Both the position numbers and the translations under genes were made by a program. From positions 186,001 through 250,000 of the forward strand of contig JBKAGX010000003.1 in assembly GCA_046290575.1 (NCBI GenBank): DNA of 64,000 nucleotides, in the 5' to 3' direction. Positions 50,240 to 59,097 of this stretch are shown here, piece after piece. How positions within the stretch are numbered: the stretch's first letter is position 1; each line of letters opens with the position of its first letter. The notes below the pieces were generated by a model. It worked only from the letters and a program-made list of their open reading frames with translations. It was not told the DNA's origin and ran no database searches. The stretch comes from JANQQJ01 sp046290575. Its GTDB lineage: Bacteria; Pseudomonadota; Alphaproteobacteria; SMXS01.

Positions 50240-51124
50240 ATGGCGATTGCCGAGACGGCCTACGCCAAGGTCAATCTCTATCTGCACATTACCGGCATTC
50301 GTGACGACGGGTATCACGAACTCGATAGCCTTTTTGCCTTCCTTGAATTGGGCGATCGGTTGGTTTTTTCGCCAGCGCCGGACCTATCCCTGAAGGCGAA
50401 AGGACCATTCGGTTCCGATGTTCCAGAGACCGGCGACAATCTTGTTCTTCGCGCAGCCCGCGCGCTGCAGCAGGCCACGGATTGCTCGTCGGGGGCAGAG
50501 ATTGTGCTCGACAAGAGACTGCCTGTTGCCTCGGGGATCGGCGGCGGCTCAGCGGACGCGGCCGCGACGCTGCGGGGGTTGAACAAATTGTGGCATCTCG
50601 GCCAGAGTGATACGACGCTCGAACATATCGGCGCGACGATCGGCGCTGATGTACCAGCCTGCGTCAGCAGTCGAATGGCATATATATCCGGGATTGGCGA
50701 AACCCTTCAGCCAGCGTCCGAACGGCATTCGGCATGGCTGGTGCTGGTGAACCCCGGTGTTTCGCTTTCCACTCCGCTTGTTTTCCAGAGGTTCGACGAA
50801 ACCTATAGCGCACTGCATCAGCCCGAAGGCCTGGTCCCGCAGGATCGGTTGGACTCCTGGATTGCTGCGCTGCACGCCAGAGAAAATGTTCTGCAGCCCG
50901 CCGCATGCGAAAAGGCGCCGGTTATTGACCGCGTTATCAGGGCCTTGTCGGCGACGGCAGGGTGTTCCTTTGCTCGCATGTCCGGCAGTGGGGCGACGTG
51001 TTTTGGTGTGTTTGCGGACAGCAGCACGGCTGCCGATGCTGCTGCTCATCTGAGCCGCGATCACCCCGACTGGTGGGTTGCGTGCTCAAAGCTGCGCACG
51101 TCCGAATTGGAGGACGCAGAATGA
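50240..51124 (+). CDS. ispE: 4-diphosphocytidyl-2-C-methyl-D-erythritol kinase
   Basis: 294 aa GHMP kinase of the MEP isoprenoid pathway, which phosphorylates CDP-ME at the 2-position. Seen: AYAKVNLYLHITGIRDDGYHELDSLFAFLELGD at the N-terminus, the ATP loop LPVASGIGGGSADAAATLRGLN and the C-terminal FARMSGSGATCFGVFAD. The start ATG is 10 bp after the TPR gene and the stop overlaps the next gene's ATG (ATGA). Other MEP pathway genes are not in the window. Confidence 0.96.
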   Translation: MAIAETAYAKVNLYLHITGIRDDGYHELDSLFAFLELGDRLVFSPAPDLSLKAKGPFGSDVPETGDNLVLRAARALQQATDCSSGAEIVLDKRLPVASGIGGGSADAAATLRGLNKLWHLGQSDTTLEHIGATIGADVPACVSSRMAYISGIGETLQPASERHSAWLVLVNPGVSLSTPLVFQRFDETYSALHQPEGLVPQDRLDSWIAALHARENVLQPAACEKAPVIDRVIRALSATAGCSFARMSGSGATCFGVFADSSTAADAAAHLSRDHPDWWVACSKLRTSELEDAE

Positions 51125-51969
51125 ATGTATGCGGCGCCCTCAGAGCCGTTTTTCTTTCCGGTATGTTGGCCACGTCGCTCGCAGCCTGCGCATCCAGTCC
51201 CGCCAGCCCCGACAGCATGCGTGATCTGCAGCTGACCTGGCATCAGGCGCGCGCGGCTTTCCCCGATCAGGTTGGGTTGGGGCGCGATACGATAAGGCTT
51301 GGCAGCCTGGGCGAAGCGCAAACGCTCGCAGCCTCAGGCAAGCTGCCCGTGGTCATCTATATGCATGGGTGTACCGGCCTGGAAGGCAATGATCTCAAGT
51401 TGATGCGGAAAATCGCGCGGTCGGGTATCGCGGTTGTTGCGCCCGACAGCATGGCGCGCCGCTACAGGCCGTTACAGTGCAGTAGCCGGGACAAAAGCGG
51501 CGGTTACAACCTTTTCGTCTTCGATTTTCGACAGGCAGAAATCAACTATGCGGTCCAGCAGCTCTATGAGGGCGGATGGGCGGATACGGATAATCTGTTT
51601 CTGGTTGGGGTCAGCGAAGGCGGCCTTGCGGTCGCGCATTATAAGGGGGACGTCATTCGCGCGCGCGTCATTACCCAATGGACCTGCCATGGCTCAACCT
51701 TTGTACGCGGGCTGGACGGGCCGGATGATACATCCGTGCTCTCCATCGTGCGCGGCGGCGATCCCTGGTACTCGGGTGAAGGGTCGACGCAGGCTGGCGA
51801 TTGCGGTGCGTTCTTCGGCAACCGCCCCGGGTCAGAATCGATCGTGCTGCGAAAAGGGTCCGACCATGTTGTCATCAAGGATGACGCGGTCGTGGAGCGG
51901 ATTATCGGCTTTCTGCGGCAGAATCTAATCCGGAGCCAGGATAAGGCGCGGGAAACAGCGCGTCCGTAA
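51121..51969 (+). CDS. Lipoprotein of the alpha/beta-hydrolase (dienelactone-hydrolase-like) fold
   Basis: 282 aa. Signal peptide with lipobox SLAAC (about Cys 24). The hydrolase-like core includes PVVIYMHGCTGLEGND (oxyanion region), AVVAPDSMAR, and a nucleophile-type elbow LVGVSEGGLAVAH with Ser in the G-x-S-x-G position; a late GSDHVV supplies a likely His, while the acid is less clear. It could be an envelope esterase or an inactive relative. It shares its ATG with the ispE stop, so the two are translated together. Its 3' end overlaps the convergent YdcF gene by 68 nt. Confidence 0.72.
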   Translation: MNVCGALRAVFLSGMLATSLAACASSPASPDSMRDLQLTWHQARAAFPDQVGLGRDTIRLGSLGEAQTLAASGKLPVVIYMHGCTGLEGNDLKLMRKIARSGIAVVAPDSMARRYRPLQCSSRDKSGGYNLFVFDFRQAEINYAVQQLYEGGWADTDNLFLVGVSEGGLAVAHYKGDVIRARVITQWTCHGSTFVRGLDGPDDTSVLSIVRGGDPWYSGEGSTQAGDCGAFFGNRPGSESIVLRKGSDHVVIKDDAVVERIIGFLRQNLIRSQDKARETARP

Positions 51970-52720
51970 GGCCCAACACACGATAGGCCACAAGGGCTGC
52001 CCAGGCGCGGGCCGCCACGTCCAGCGTGGCCAGTTGTGTTCCAATTCCGTCAATGCGGAACCATTTGATTGCGCCGTCGGTCTCATAGTCGACCGGGTAG
52101 GGGATAACCGCCCATCCAAGCTTGCGGAACACACCGACAGCACGCGGCATATGGGCCGCCGACGTGACCAGCACCCAGGTCGCGTCCGGGGCCGGATCGA
52201 CGGCGGCCAAGCTGAACAGCGCATTCTCATGGGTATTACGCGCTCTCGTTTCTGTCAGAATCCTGGTCTGGGGCACACCAAGGTCACTGATGATTCGCAC
52301 GGCGATTTCGGCCTCACTCGGTGTGCCTGTCAGCCATGTGCCGCCCGTCGCCAGAATGGTGGCGTCCGGATAGCGCCGGGCCAATCGAACGGTCTCGAAA
52401 ACCCGTTCGGACCGATCGGAAAACTGGGGGGCGTCCCAGACCTGGCTGTTCACCGGATGCATCGCGCCACCCAGCGTGATGATGCCGTCGATTTTCTCCG
52501 GTAAGTCCGGCTTTGGAAAACGGGTCTCTAATGTCACCATCAAGATGCTCTGGATCGGCAGCAGCATGATGGCGATTGTCAATCCAGTCGCGAATAGGGT
52601 GAGGCGCCTAGCGGCTTTAAGCCTGCCGAACACAAAGCTGATGCCCGCCGCGGCAAACAATAGCAATAGAGCGTTGCTGGGCTGAAGAACGGGCCACAGC
52701 AGATGGAACAGATCACGCAT
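51902..52720 (-). CDS. YdcF family protein (DUF218, SanA/ElyC-like)
   Basis: 272 aa. An N-terminal hydrophobic region with about two helices (residues 11-58) precedes the DUF218 domain: KIDGIITLGGAM, ARRYPDATILATGGTWLTGTPSEAEIAVRIISDLGVPQTRILTETRARNTHENALF, and PDATWVLVTSAAHMPRAVGVFRKLGW. ElyC/SanA proteins are implicated in cell-envelope and undecaprenyl metabolism. It shares one base with the start of the epimerase gene upstream on the same strand; its 3' end overlaps the hydrolase gene on the other strand. Confidence 0.9.
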   Translation of the reverse strand: MRDLFHLLWPVLQPSNALLLLFAAAGISFVFGRLKAARRLTLFATGLTIAIMLLPIQSILMVTLETRFPKPDLPEKIDGIITLGGAMHPVNSQVWDAPQFSDRSERVFETVRLARRYPDATILATGGTWLTGTPSEAEIAVRIISDLGVPQTRILTETRARNTHENALFSLAAVDPAPDATWVLVTSAAHMPRAVGVFRKLGWAVIPYPVDYETDGAIKWFRIDGIGTQLATLDVAARAWAALVAYRVLGLTDALFPAPYPGSGLDSAAESR

Positions 52721-53688
52721 CAGCGTGACCGGTAATCCCGGTACCAGGCGATAAATGCCCGCATGCCGTCTTCCAGGCTGGTGGTGGGGGCAAAGCCATG
52801 GTCGCGGCTGATGGCGTCGATATCCGCGTAGGTTTCTTCAACGTCGCCAGGCTGTAGGGGCTCGTTGTTGATGGTGGCGGTCTTGCCGGTCTCGGCTTCG
52901 ATGATCTCGATCAGCCGCGTCACCTCCTCCGGGCGGTTGTTGCCGATATTGTAGACCCGGTGCGGCCGCTCTCCTTCCGGCGGGCTGTCCAGAACAGACA
53001 GCGTGCCGGCGACGATGTCATCGATATAGGTGAAATCACGCTTCAGCTTGCCGTTGTTGAACAGGCGGATGGGTTTGTCATTCAGCAGCGCTTCGGTGAA
53101 CAGCCAGGTTGCCATGTCCGGCCGGCCCCACGGGCCGTAGACTGTAAAGAACCGCAGGCCGGTTTGTGGAACATCAAACAGATGCGCATAGCTGTCGCTC
53201 ATCAGTTCGTCGGCGCGCTTGGTCGCGGCATAGAGCGAGACCGGGTGGTCGACTGCGTCGCTCTCGGAAAAGGGTTGTTTGGTATTGCCGCCATAGACGG
53301 AGCTGGAACTGGCATAGACCAGATGCGCAAGCGCGGGCGCGCGCCGGGCGAGCTCGAGAATGTTGAGGTGGCCGACAAGGTTGGATTGGGCGTATGCGCG
53401 CGGGTTTTCCAGCGAATAGCGGACCCCGGCCTGCGCCCCCAGATGCACGATTGCTGACAGCTTTTCCGGCGGGACCGCGTCGGCGAGCGCCTTTTCGTCG
53501 GCGAAATCAACCCGCTCGAAGGCAAAGCCGTTGCGGCCGGCGAGTTCGGCCAGGCGCGCTTCCTTCAGCGCGACCTCGTAATAGGCGTTCAGATTGTCGA
53601 TTCCCAAGACCTGTTCGCCCCGATCGAGCAGCGCGCGGGCGACATGAAAACCGATAAAACCAGCGGCACCGGTTACAAGAACAGTCAT
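52720..53688 (-). CDS. NAD-dependent sugar epimerase (UDP-glucuronate 4-epimerase-like)
   Basis: 322 aa extended short-chain dehydrogenase. NAD-binding TGAAGFIGFHVARALLDRG is at residues 6-24, followed by IDNLNAYYEVALKEARLAEL (a pattern typical of the UDP-glucuronate epimerases), the catalytic S-S-S-VYG region and YAATKRADELM (YxxxK), and FTVYGPWGRPDMATWLFTEALL. Substrate is probably a UDP-hexuronic acid for surface polysaccharide. The stop overlaps the ydcF start by one base. The tRNA-Gln gene lies upstream on the opposite strand. Confidence 0.92.
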   Translation of the reverse strand: MTVLVTGAAGFIGFHVARALLDRGEQVLGIDNLNAYYEVALKEARLAELAGRNGFAFERVDFADEKALADAVPPEKLSAIVHLGAQAGVRYSLENPRAYAQSNLVGHLNILELARRAPALAHLVYASSSSVYGGNTKQPFSESDAVDHPVSLYAATKRADELMSDSYAHLFDVPQTGLRFFTVYGPWGRPDMATWLFTEALLNDKPIRLFNNGKLKRDFTYIDDIVAGTLSVLDSPPEGERPHRVYNIGNNRPEEVTRLIEIIEAETGKTATINNEPLQPGDVEETYADIDAISRDHGFAPTTSLEDGMRAFIAWYRDYRSR

Positions 53689-53781
53689 ATGCAGATTGGC
53701 CTTGGCTGGGAAAGACGCCAGCGACCATACAATACAGACAGCCTGATTTCATGCAGGCATTTGTGGTGTATCATCTGGCCG

Positions 53782-53810
53782 TTGAACCCGGCGCTGCAAC
53801 CGACTATCTT
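53782..53810 (+). promoter_or_regulatory. Promoter of tRNA-Gln
   Basis: TTGAAC (53782-53787) and TATCTT (53805-53810) are 17 bp apart. Transcription would begin near 53817, five bases before the mature tRNA. Confidence 0.6.
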
Positions 53811-53821
53811 GCGGCGCCTGT

Positions 53822-53896
53822 TGGGGCGTGGCCAAGTGGTAAGGCACCGGTTTTTGGTATCGGCATTCGCAGGTTCGAATCCTGCCGCCCCAGCCA
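53822..53896 (+). tRNA. tRNA-Gln (anticodon UUG)
   Basis: 75 nt with the CCA end encoded. The 7-bp acceptor stem TGGGGCG / CGCCCCA with discriminator G fits glutamine tRNA. The anticodon arm is CCGGT-TTTTGGT-ATCGG with anticodon TTG, and the T arm is GCAGG-TTCGAAT-CCTGC. The gene is on the plus strand, convergent to the carbonic anhydrase gene 9 bp away. Confidence 0.95.
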
Positions 53897-53905
53897 ACTT
53901 TTCAA

Positions 53906-54541
53906 TCAAAAAGGCAGTGGTTCGAAGTCGCCGTCCGAATGGTTGAGCGCCAGCAGCTCGCCACTATGGATGTCGAAATGCCAGCCATGCAGGTAGAGGT
54001 CTTCGGCCTCGACAGCATCGGCGATGAACGGAAACTGCTTCAGATGCGCGACCGACTGGCTGATGGACTGGTGTTCAAGCTCCAGCAGCTGGTCTTCAAA
54101 CGGCTCGTCTGCATGGTTTTTCACGACGTCATCCCTGATGGCGTCAGTCAGCGACATCCACTTGCCGATAAAGCTGGTTTCGGGATCAACCGTGCCGGTC
54201 AGGGCGGCCTTGACGCCGCCGCACTGGGCGTGGCCCAGAATCACGATGTGCCGGACCTTCAGGTTCTTGACCGCAAATTCCAGTGCTGCGCTGGTGCCAT
54301 GATAATGGCTGTCTGGTTCATAGGGCGGCACCAGGTTAGCGACGTTGCGGACAACAAATAAATCGCCCGGCTCGGCCCCCAGAATGACCGACGGTTCGAC
54401 CCGGGAGTCGCAGCAGCTGATCACCATAACGCGGGGGGACTGGCCTTTAGTGGCCAGTTCTTCGAACAGCGCCCGGTTTTCTTCGTAGTACCCCTCACGG
54501 AAGGATTCATAGCCTCGCGCGACGCGTCTGATCCATTCCAT
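53906..54541 (-). CDS. Beta-class carbonic anhydrase
   Basis: 211 aa zinc enzyme interconverting CO2 and bicarbonate. Zinc ligands C44 (SCCDSRVEP), H104 and C107 (ILGHAQCGG) are in place, as is the D45-R47 dyad. The motif HAQCGGVKAAL is typical of the beta class. The product would feed carboxylation reactions; the gene precedes no obviously related gene. It starts 6 bp downstream of the MaoC gene on the same strand, so they may be co-transcribed. Confidence 0.95.
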   Translation of the reverse strand: MEWIRRVARGYESFREGYYEENRALFEELATKGQSPRVMVISCCDSRVEPSVILGAEPGDLFVVRNVANLVPPYEPDSHYHGTSAALEFAVKNLKVRHIVILGHAQCGGVKAALTGTVDPETSFIGKWMSLTDAIRDDVVKNHADEPFEDQLLELEHQSISQSVAHLKQFPFIADAVEAEDLYLHGWHFDIHSGELLALNHSDGDFEPLPF

Positions 54542-54547
54542 CGGCTG

Positions 54548-55036
54548 CTAGTCCTTTGACAGGGAATAGCCCGCGCCAGGATAGATCAGGCCAAGGGTTT
54601 CCGCGACAAGGGCCGGGCGCTCCTGGCCCTCAATCTCGATTTCAACCTCATAGGTCAGCTGCTTGCTGCCGTCCGGGCGCCGCTTTACGGCTTTGAGGGT
54701 CTGATGCGCACGCACCCGCGAGCCGGTCGGGACCTGGTTGGTAAACCGGACTTTGTTGCTGCCGTAGTTGATGCCGTGGCCGACGCCTTCGACTTTCATG
54801 ATTTGCTGCATCAGCGTGGGCAGCAGCGACAGCGTCAGATAGCCATGCGCAATCGTGGTGCCGCCAGCCATGTCTGTGGCGGCTTTTTTGGGATCCACGT
54901 GAATCCACTGAAAATCGCCGGTCGCTTCAGCGAATGTGTTGATCCGCTCCTGATCGATTTCCTGCCAATCGGATGTACCGATTTTCTGCCCTGCCAGCGA
55001 GTCTACGTCGTCAAAGTGGGTGGTTACTTTTGTCAA
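54548..55036 (-). CDS. MaoC family hydratase (R-specific enoyl-CoA hydratase-like)
   Basis: 162 aa hot-dog fold protein. The hydratase-2 motif is seen as FAEATGDFQWIHVDPKKAA, with the catalytic Asp and His, followed by TTIAHGYLTLSLLPTLMQQI and INYGSNKVRFTNQVPTGSRVRAHQTL. R-specific enoyl-CoA hydratases can feed PHA or fatty-acid metabolism; the exact substrate is unknown. Its promoter region is shared with the divergent lipoprotein gene 55127. Confidence 0.92.
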   Translation of the reverse strand: MTKVTTHFDDVDSLAGQKIGTSDWQEIDQERINTFAEATGDFQWIHVDPKKAATDMAGGTTIAHGYLTLSLLPTLMQQIMKVEGVGHGINYGSNKVRFTNQVPTGSRVRAHQTLKAVKRRPDGSKQLTYEVEIEIEGQERPALVAETLGLIYPGAGYSLSKD

Positions 55037-55126
55037 TTTTCACTCTCCCTCACGGAAATATGTATTGAGACGGCAAGCCTAACGACACAAATCTTAACGG
55101 CAAGGCAATTTGACCGCGTGGTGTTG

Positions 55127-56779
55127 ATGCTCCTGAATCGATGGAAATGGCTGGTACTGGCAATCGCCGTGGGCTTGGGCGCCTGTGCGCAGGTGAAGCC
55201 GGTGACAGAGGTCGCCAAGGCAAACTGGGTGGAGGCGCGCACCGACAACTTCATCGTTGTGACCAATGGCAGCGACGCGCGCGCGCGCAGGCTGATTGAA
55301 AACCTTGAGGAATTCAGGCGTTTTGCGATCACGGCGCTGGAAATCGAGGTTTCGGCGGCGGCGCTCCCCTTTACGATTTATGCAGTCTCAAATGACAGCG
55401 AACTGCAGTCCCTGGTCGAAACCGCCGGCGTATTCGGCGTGTTTCAGAATAGCTATCGTGGTGGACTCGCGGTCGTGAATGTCAATGCGAGAGGGCCCGA
55501 CGGTACTGATAGAGTCCAGCGCAACGAAACGCTGCGCGGCCCGCAGTACAGGGTCACGGGAAATACACGCGTGATCGGCACGGAGGGGGTGTTTCATGAA
55601 TATGTTCACTACCTTCAGGCGCTTGATCCAAATCAGAGCTATCCTCTCTGGTTCTCGGAGGGCTATGCCGAGTATCTGTCGACCTTTCGCATCACCCCGG
55701 ACGGCCACTACAGAGTTGGCGAAGCGCCGATGCACCGGGTCGAGGAATTGCGGGCTGGCGTACCCGACCCACGCACCCGCCGAACGGGTGATCCGCGTTT
55801 CCGCTGGATCCCCTTTGATGCGCTACTCAATGCGCGCGGATATGATACGGGTCACGGCAGCGGACCCCTCTATGGCCAAGCCTGGCTTTTGACCCACTAT
55901 TTGCTGTCGGACCCGGCGCGGGCTGAGAAACTAAAGGCCTATCTCGAAGCATCAAACGTGCCAACGGTGGATTCAGTCCCTGTCTTTGAAGAGGTTTTCG
56001 GTCTTACCGTCAGCCAGCTTGGTTCCAGATTGCGCCAATATATGAGGGCTGGCCGCTTCTCGACGCAACGATTTGACCGGCCTGACGAGCAGCTGCCTGA
56101 ACCTGTCCTGTCGCAAGTTGCGCCGGACGACATCCGGACGAGGCTGGGCTATGTCGTCCTGCATTTCTCCCCGTCGCTCGACAAGGCAGAAACGCTTCTG
56201 AACGAAGCGCTCGCGATCAACCCCGGCAACATTCCAGCTCAGGCGTGGTTGGCGTCACTGGCCTTCGCCCGAAACGACGATGCCGAAGTCGACAGGTTGA
56301 TCAAGGCGGCGGGGCCGGCGGCCCGAACCAATGTTGAGTATCTTATCCTGCAGGGGCATGTTGACGTGCGCCGGGCTGTTGAACTCTTTAGGGCCGAGGA
56401 TGACACTTGGCGCGAGGCCGTGACCCGGGCGAGACGCTTTTTCGAAGCCGCTATTGAGCGTGACCCCAATTCCGTAGAACCCAAGCTTGCGCTGGCGCGG
56501 ACATATTTTCTTTCCGACTACCCACCACCTGATTCGGCTCTCCAAGTCATCACGCGCGCACACGATCAGAGCCCCGCCAATATTCAGGTGCGTCTGGCGC
56601 TGGGGCATCTGTTGTTCCGGCGTGGCGCTGTTGGCACTGCACAAGAGCACTTTGAACATGTGATCGTTTGGTCCCGCAATCCGGAGGCACGGCGCCGCGC
56701 GCGCGAAATGGTCGAGTATATTCAGGCCATTCTGGCGCAGACCCGACCGTCAGAGCAGAGCATGGACTCGGCGCCTTAG
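55127..56779 (+). CDS. Lipoprotein with gluzincin-like metallopeptidase motif and TPR region
   Basis: 550 aa. A lipobox (LAIAVGLGAC, Cys 20) gives a lipid-anchored protein. The first domain carries H-E-Y-V-H at residues 157-161 (EGVFHEYVHYLQ) and W-F-S-E-G-Y-A-E-Y-L at 175-184, the HExxH plus distal Glu arrangement of gluzincins, as in DUF1570-type proteins. The second half contains TPR-like repeats (LNEALAINPGNIPAQAWLASLAFARNDDAEVDRL, NSVEPKLALARTYFLSD, LGHLLFRRGAVGTAQEHFEHV). The start ATG 55127 is chosen because the signal peptide begins there. The substrate is unknown. The stop overlaps the convergent UDG-like gene by 30 nt. Confidence 0.8.
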   Translation: MLLNRWKWLVLAIAVGLGACAQVKPVTEVAKANWVEARTDNFIVVTNGSDARARRLIENLEEFRRFAITALEIEVSAAALPFTIYAVSNDSELQSLVETAGVFGVFQNSYRGGLAVVNVNARGPDGTDRVQRNETLRGPQYRVTGNTRVIGTEGVFHEYVHYLQALDPNQSYPLWFSEGYAEYLSTFRITPDGHYRVGEAPMHRVEELRAGVPDPRTRRTGDPRFRWIPFDALLNARGYDTGHGSGPLYGQAWLLTHYLLSDPARAEKLKAYLEASNVPTVDSVPVFEEVFGLTVSQLGSRLRQYMRAGRFSTQRFDRPDEQLPEPVLSQVAPDDIRTRLGYVVLHFSPSLDKAETLLNEALAINPGNIPAQAWLASLAFARNDDAEVDRLIKAAGPAARTNVEYLILQGHVDVRRAVELFRAEDDTWREAVTRARRFFEAAIERDPNSVEPKLALARTYFLSDYPPPDSALQVITRAHDQSPANIQVRLALGHLLFRRGAVGTAQEHFEHVIVWSRNPEARRRAREMVEYIQAILAQTRPSEQSMDSAP

Positions 56780-57331
56780 AACGGGCAGGGCGTCCTTCTC
56801 GAACCACGGGTTCTTTTTCAGCCAGCCGGTGTTGCGCCAGCTTGGATGCGGGGTGGGGAAGTAGTCGGGCAGATAGTTCGCCCATTGCTGGACGGTTGCC
56901 GTCATGGTCCGCGCCCGCGTCTTGCCGAGATAGTGAGTCTGGGCGTATCCACCGACAAGCAGGGTCAACTCGGCTTCGGGGAGCTGGGCGCGCAAGGCAT
57001 CATGCCATTTGGGCGCGCATTCTGGGCGCGGCGGGGCGTCGCCGCCGTTCTTGTCGACGCCTGGATAGCAAAATCCCATGGGCATGATCGCGATCCGGGT
57101 GTCGTCATAGAAAACCCCCTTGTCGAGGTCGAGCCAGTCGCGCAACCGGTCGCCGCTGCGGTCGTTCCAGGGAATGCCGGATTCGTGAACCTTCGTGCCC
57201 GGCGCCTGACCGATGATGACAAGCCGCGCCGACGGCTGCATGCGCAGTACTGGCTTAGGCCCCAACGGCAGTTGGGCTTCACATAAGCGGCAAGCGCGAA
57301 CGTCCGCCACCAATTCCTCCAGAGTCGTCAT
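56750..57331 (-). CDS. Uracil-DNA-glycosylase superfamily protein
   Basis: 193 aa. Seen: ACRLCEA (C-x2-C) at the N-terminus, motif 1-like IIGQAPGTKVHESGIPWNDRSGDRLRDWLDLD, MPMGFCYPG, and the late FPTPHPSWRNTGW for motif 2. These proteins are of the uncharacterised UDG-fold subgroup, whose activity is often not tested. The C-x2-C could be part of an Fe-S site but only some of the usual four cysteines are evident. It is in addition to the UDG at 45.5 kb. Confidence 0.82.
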   Translation of the reverse strand: MTTLEELVADVRACRLCEAQLPLGPKPVLRMQPSARLVIIGQAPGTKVHESGIPWNDRSGDRLRDWLDLDKGVFYDDTRIAIMPMGFCYPGVDKNGGDAPPRPECAPKWHDALRAQLPEAELTLLVGGYAQTHYLGKTRARTMTATVQQWANYLPDYFPTPHPSWRNTGWLKKNPWFEKDALPVLRRRVHALL

Positions 57332-57380
57332 GTCTCCTTGGTGTCATGACCGCGCTGCCTGCGCAATAGACGGCCGGTCC

Positions 57381-57414
57381 AAAAAAATACCCCGGCCAGG
57401 TGAGGGCCGGGGTA
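57381..57414 (-). terminator. Intrinsic terminator of the beta-propeller-like gene
   Basis: On the minus strand TACCCCGGCC-loop-GGCCGGGGTA (8-bp GC stem plus a T-A pair extension) is followed by TTTTTTT. A second GC hairpin (CCCCCG-AGGCTC-CGGGGG) is at 57432-57449, closer to the stop codon. Confidence 0.85.
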
Positions 57415-57459
57415 GGAGAGAGGTAGAGGTGCCCCCGAGGCTCCGGGGGAGGGAGGAAA

Positions 57460-59010
57460 CTAGTTCTCGTTTACGCTATAGACAGTAACCGTACCGCTGA
57501 CTTCCGACGCCACCACCAGAAGCGGCACGTCATAGGGGCTATCCTCAGCAGAAATGAATTTCACGCCCTCCGGGCCAAGGTCTCCCGCTTTTGAGAGATC
57601 GCCCGGCAGGGAAAAGTCGAGCAGACTTGAGAAGTCCCGGTTGTTTTCATAAGTGACGAAGGCCGGCTTGGCTGGGTTACTGACGTCGTAGACCATGATG
57701 CCGCCAACACGCTCCAGACCGATAAAGGCATAGGTCTTGCCGCCGATGACGCCAATGTCGACGCCCTCGGGCTCAGGCCCTTTGTCATCGCTGCGGTTCT
57801 CACCCTTGTTTTCGTCATTCGTCGAATTGAAATTGATGCCCAGATAGCGCGCGGTGATCTGCTCGAAGTCATCTCCAGTGTCGGAGATCAGTGTGCCACT
57901 GGAGCCCCAGATGGAAACCGACCGCGCGCCGTAGCTATGCAGCACATCAATGTCACCGTCGTCGTCCGTATCGCCGTCGATGGTCGAGATCTTCAGCCGC
58001 TCCAGCAGCTTCTTCTCATCATCGGTGAGGGCATCGCCGTCAATCTTGGCTTTTTTTACCCGCTCGTCTTCCTCGCGGGCGTCGCCTTCATTAGCGGTGA
58101 TGATGTAGGTCTCACCATCCACTTCGAAGGCCGCGATCGCATCGGGCATGTACATGCCAAGCACCGGCACATTGGTGATGTTAACCTTGCCGTCCTTGTC
58201 GTTGGGATCGAAGCCGTTGCCGGGTTTGCTATAGTCCTTGGTGCCCAAGCCAACCACATCCCTCAGCGAAGCACTTTCGATGTCGATGACGGCCAGCGCG
58301 TTGGCTTCCTGCAGGGCGACGAACGCCGTTTTTCCATCCGGTGCAACGGCAATGTATTCGGGTTCGAAATCAAACTCGGGCGTCTTGTCAGGGAACAGCC
58401 GAATGCCCTTCTTTTTGGCATCGTCGGCACTGAAACTCTCAAATGTGACGTTCATGACCGTGGCTGCCTTTGCGCCGTCTGACATGTCAATGATCGAAAC
58501 GGACCCTGGGGGGTCCATATCATCTGTCGGTTCGCCTTCATTGGCGGTCAGGATATAATTGCCGTCCGGGGTGAAGGTCAGCATGTCAGGCAGATAGCCG
58601 ACAGCGACCTCGTTCAGTCGGTCGCCATCGCTATTGAACAAGACGACCTTGCCAGGACGCCCGTCCTTCTTGGAGCCCGCGACTGCTGCGGCGATCACGC
58701 CCTCATGCACGTCGACGCTGTTGGGTGTTTCGTCCTCAGTCAGGGCAAGGGTGCCGGCCTCGGTCAGTGTCGCGGCGCTGACTTTTTCACCGCCAAGCTT
58801 CATCATATCAATCGAGGGCGTCGCGCCATTCACCACATAAAGACTGTTGGTCGCGGGATCGAACGCGACAATCTCGGCGGCGCTTTCATCGAAAATGCCA
58901 CTCTCATGATGCAAAATCCGCTGCAGAGAAACGCCCATATCAGCTGCGGATAAAACAGTCGGTGCAAGCACGACTGGTAGTGCGACGCAGAGAAACGACC
59001 TGATCTTCAT
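57460..59010 (-). CDS. Choice-of-anchor I family exported protein (beta-propeller-like)
   Basis: 516 aa. A signal peptide (residues 1-22, cleavage near LSAAD) precedes a protein with repeated blade-like motifs: SAAEIVAFDPATNSLYVVNGATPSIDMMKLG, GYLPDMLTFTPDGNYILTANEGEPTDD, PEYIAVAPDGKTAFVALQEANALAVIDIES, and an acidic, Asp-rich stretch (DGDTDDDGDIDVLHSYG) that could bind Ca2+. This family (choice-of-anchor I, phytase-like) is secreted; the function is often unassigned. A possible Pho box lies upstream and a PhoX gene is at the end of the window, so phosphate acquisition is a candidate role. Confidence 0.82.
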   Translation of the reverse strand: MKIRSFLCVALPVVLAPTVLSAADMGVSLQRILHHESGIFDESAAEIVAFDPATNSLYVVNGATPSIDMMKLGGEKVSAATLTEAGTLALTEDETPNSVDVHEGVIAAAVAGSKKDGRPGKVVLFNSDGDRLNEVAVGYLPDMLTFTPDGNYILTANEGEPTDDMDPPGSVSIIDMSDGAKAATVMNVTFESFSADDAKKKGIRLFPDKTPEFDFEPEYIAVAPDGKTAFVALQEANALAVIDIESASLRDVVGLGTKDYSKPGNGFDPNDKDGKVNITNVPVLGMYMPDAIAAFEVDGETYIITANEGDAREEDERVKKAKIDGDALTDDEKKLLERLKISTIDGDTDDDGDIDVLHSYGARSVSIWGSSGTLISDTGDDFEQITARYLGINFNSTNDENKGENRSDDKGPEPEGVDIGVIGGKTYAFIGLERVGGIMVYDVSNPAKPAFVTYENNRDFSSLLDFSLPGDLSKAGDLGPEGVKFISAEDSPYDVPLLVVASEVSGTVTVYSVNEN

Positions 59011-59079
59011 GTAACCCCTCCCAGGAATTCTGATCTAGTGTCGTCTAGTTCACGCAAGCGACTCCTGGATGACCGTTCT

Positions 59080-59097
59080 GTTACGGTTCGATGACAC
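59080..59097 (-). promoter_or_regulatory. Candidate PhoB box
   Basis: On the minus strand GTGTCAT-CGAA-CCGTAAC: two 7-bp half-repeats spaced 4 bp, as in the Pho box, with the first half nearly consensus and the second weaker. It lies 70-87 bp upstream of the propeller-like gene. The rest of 59011-59267 is AT-rich with no gene. Confidence 0.35.
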
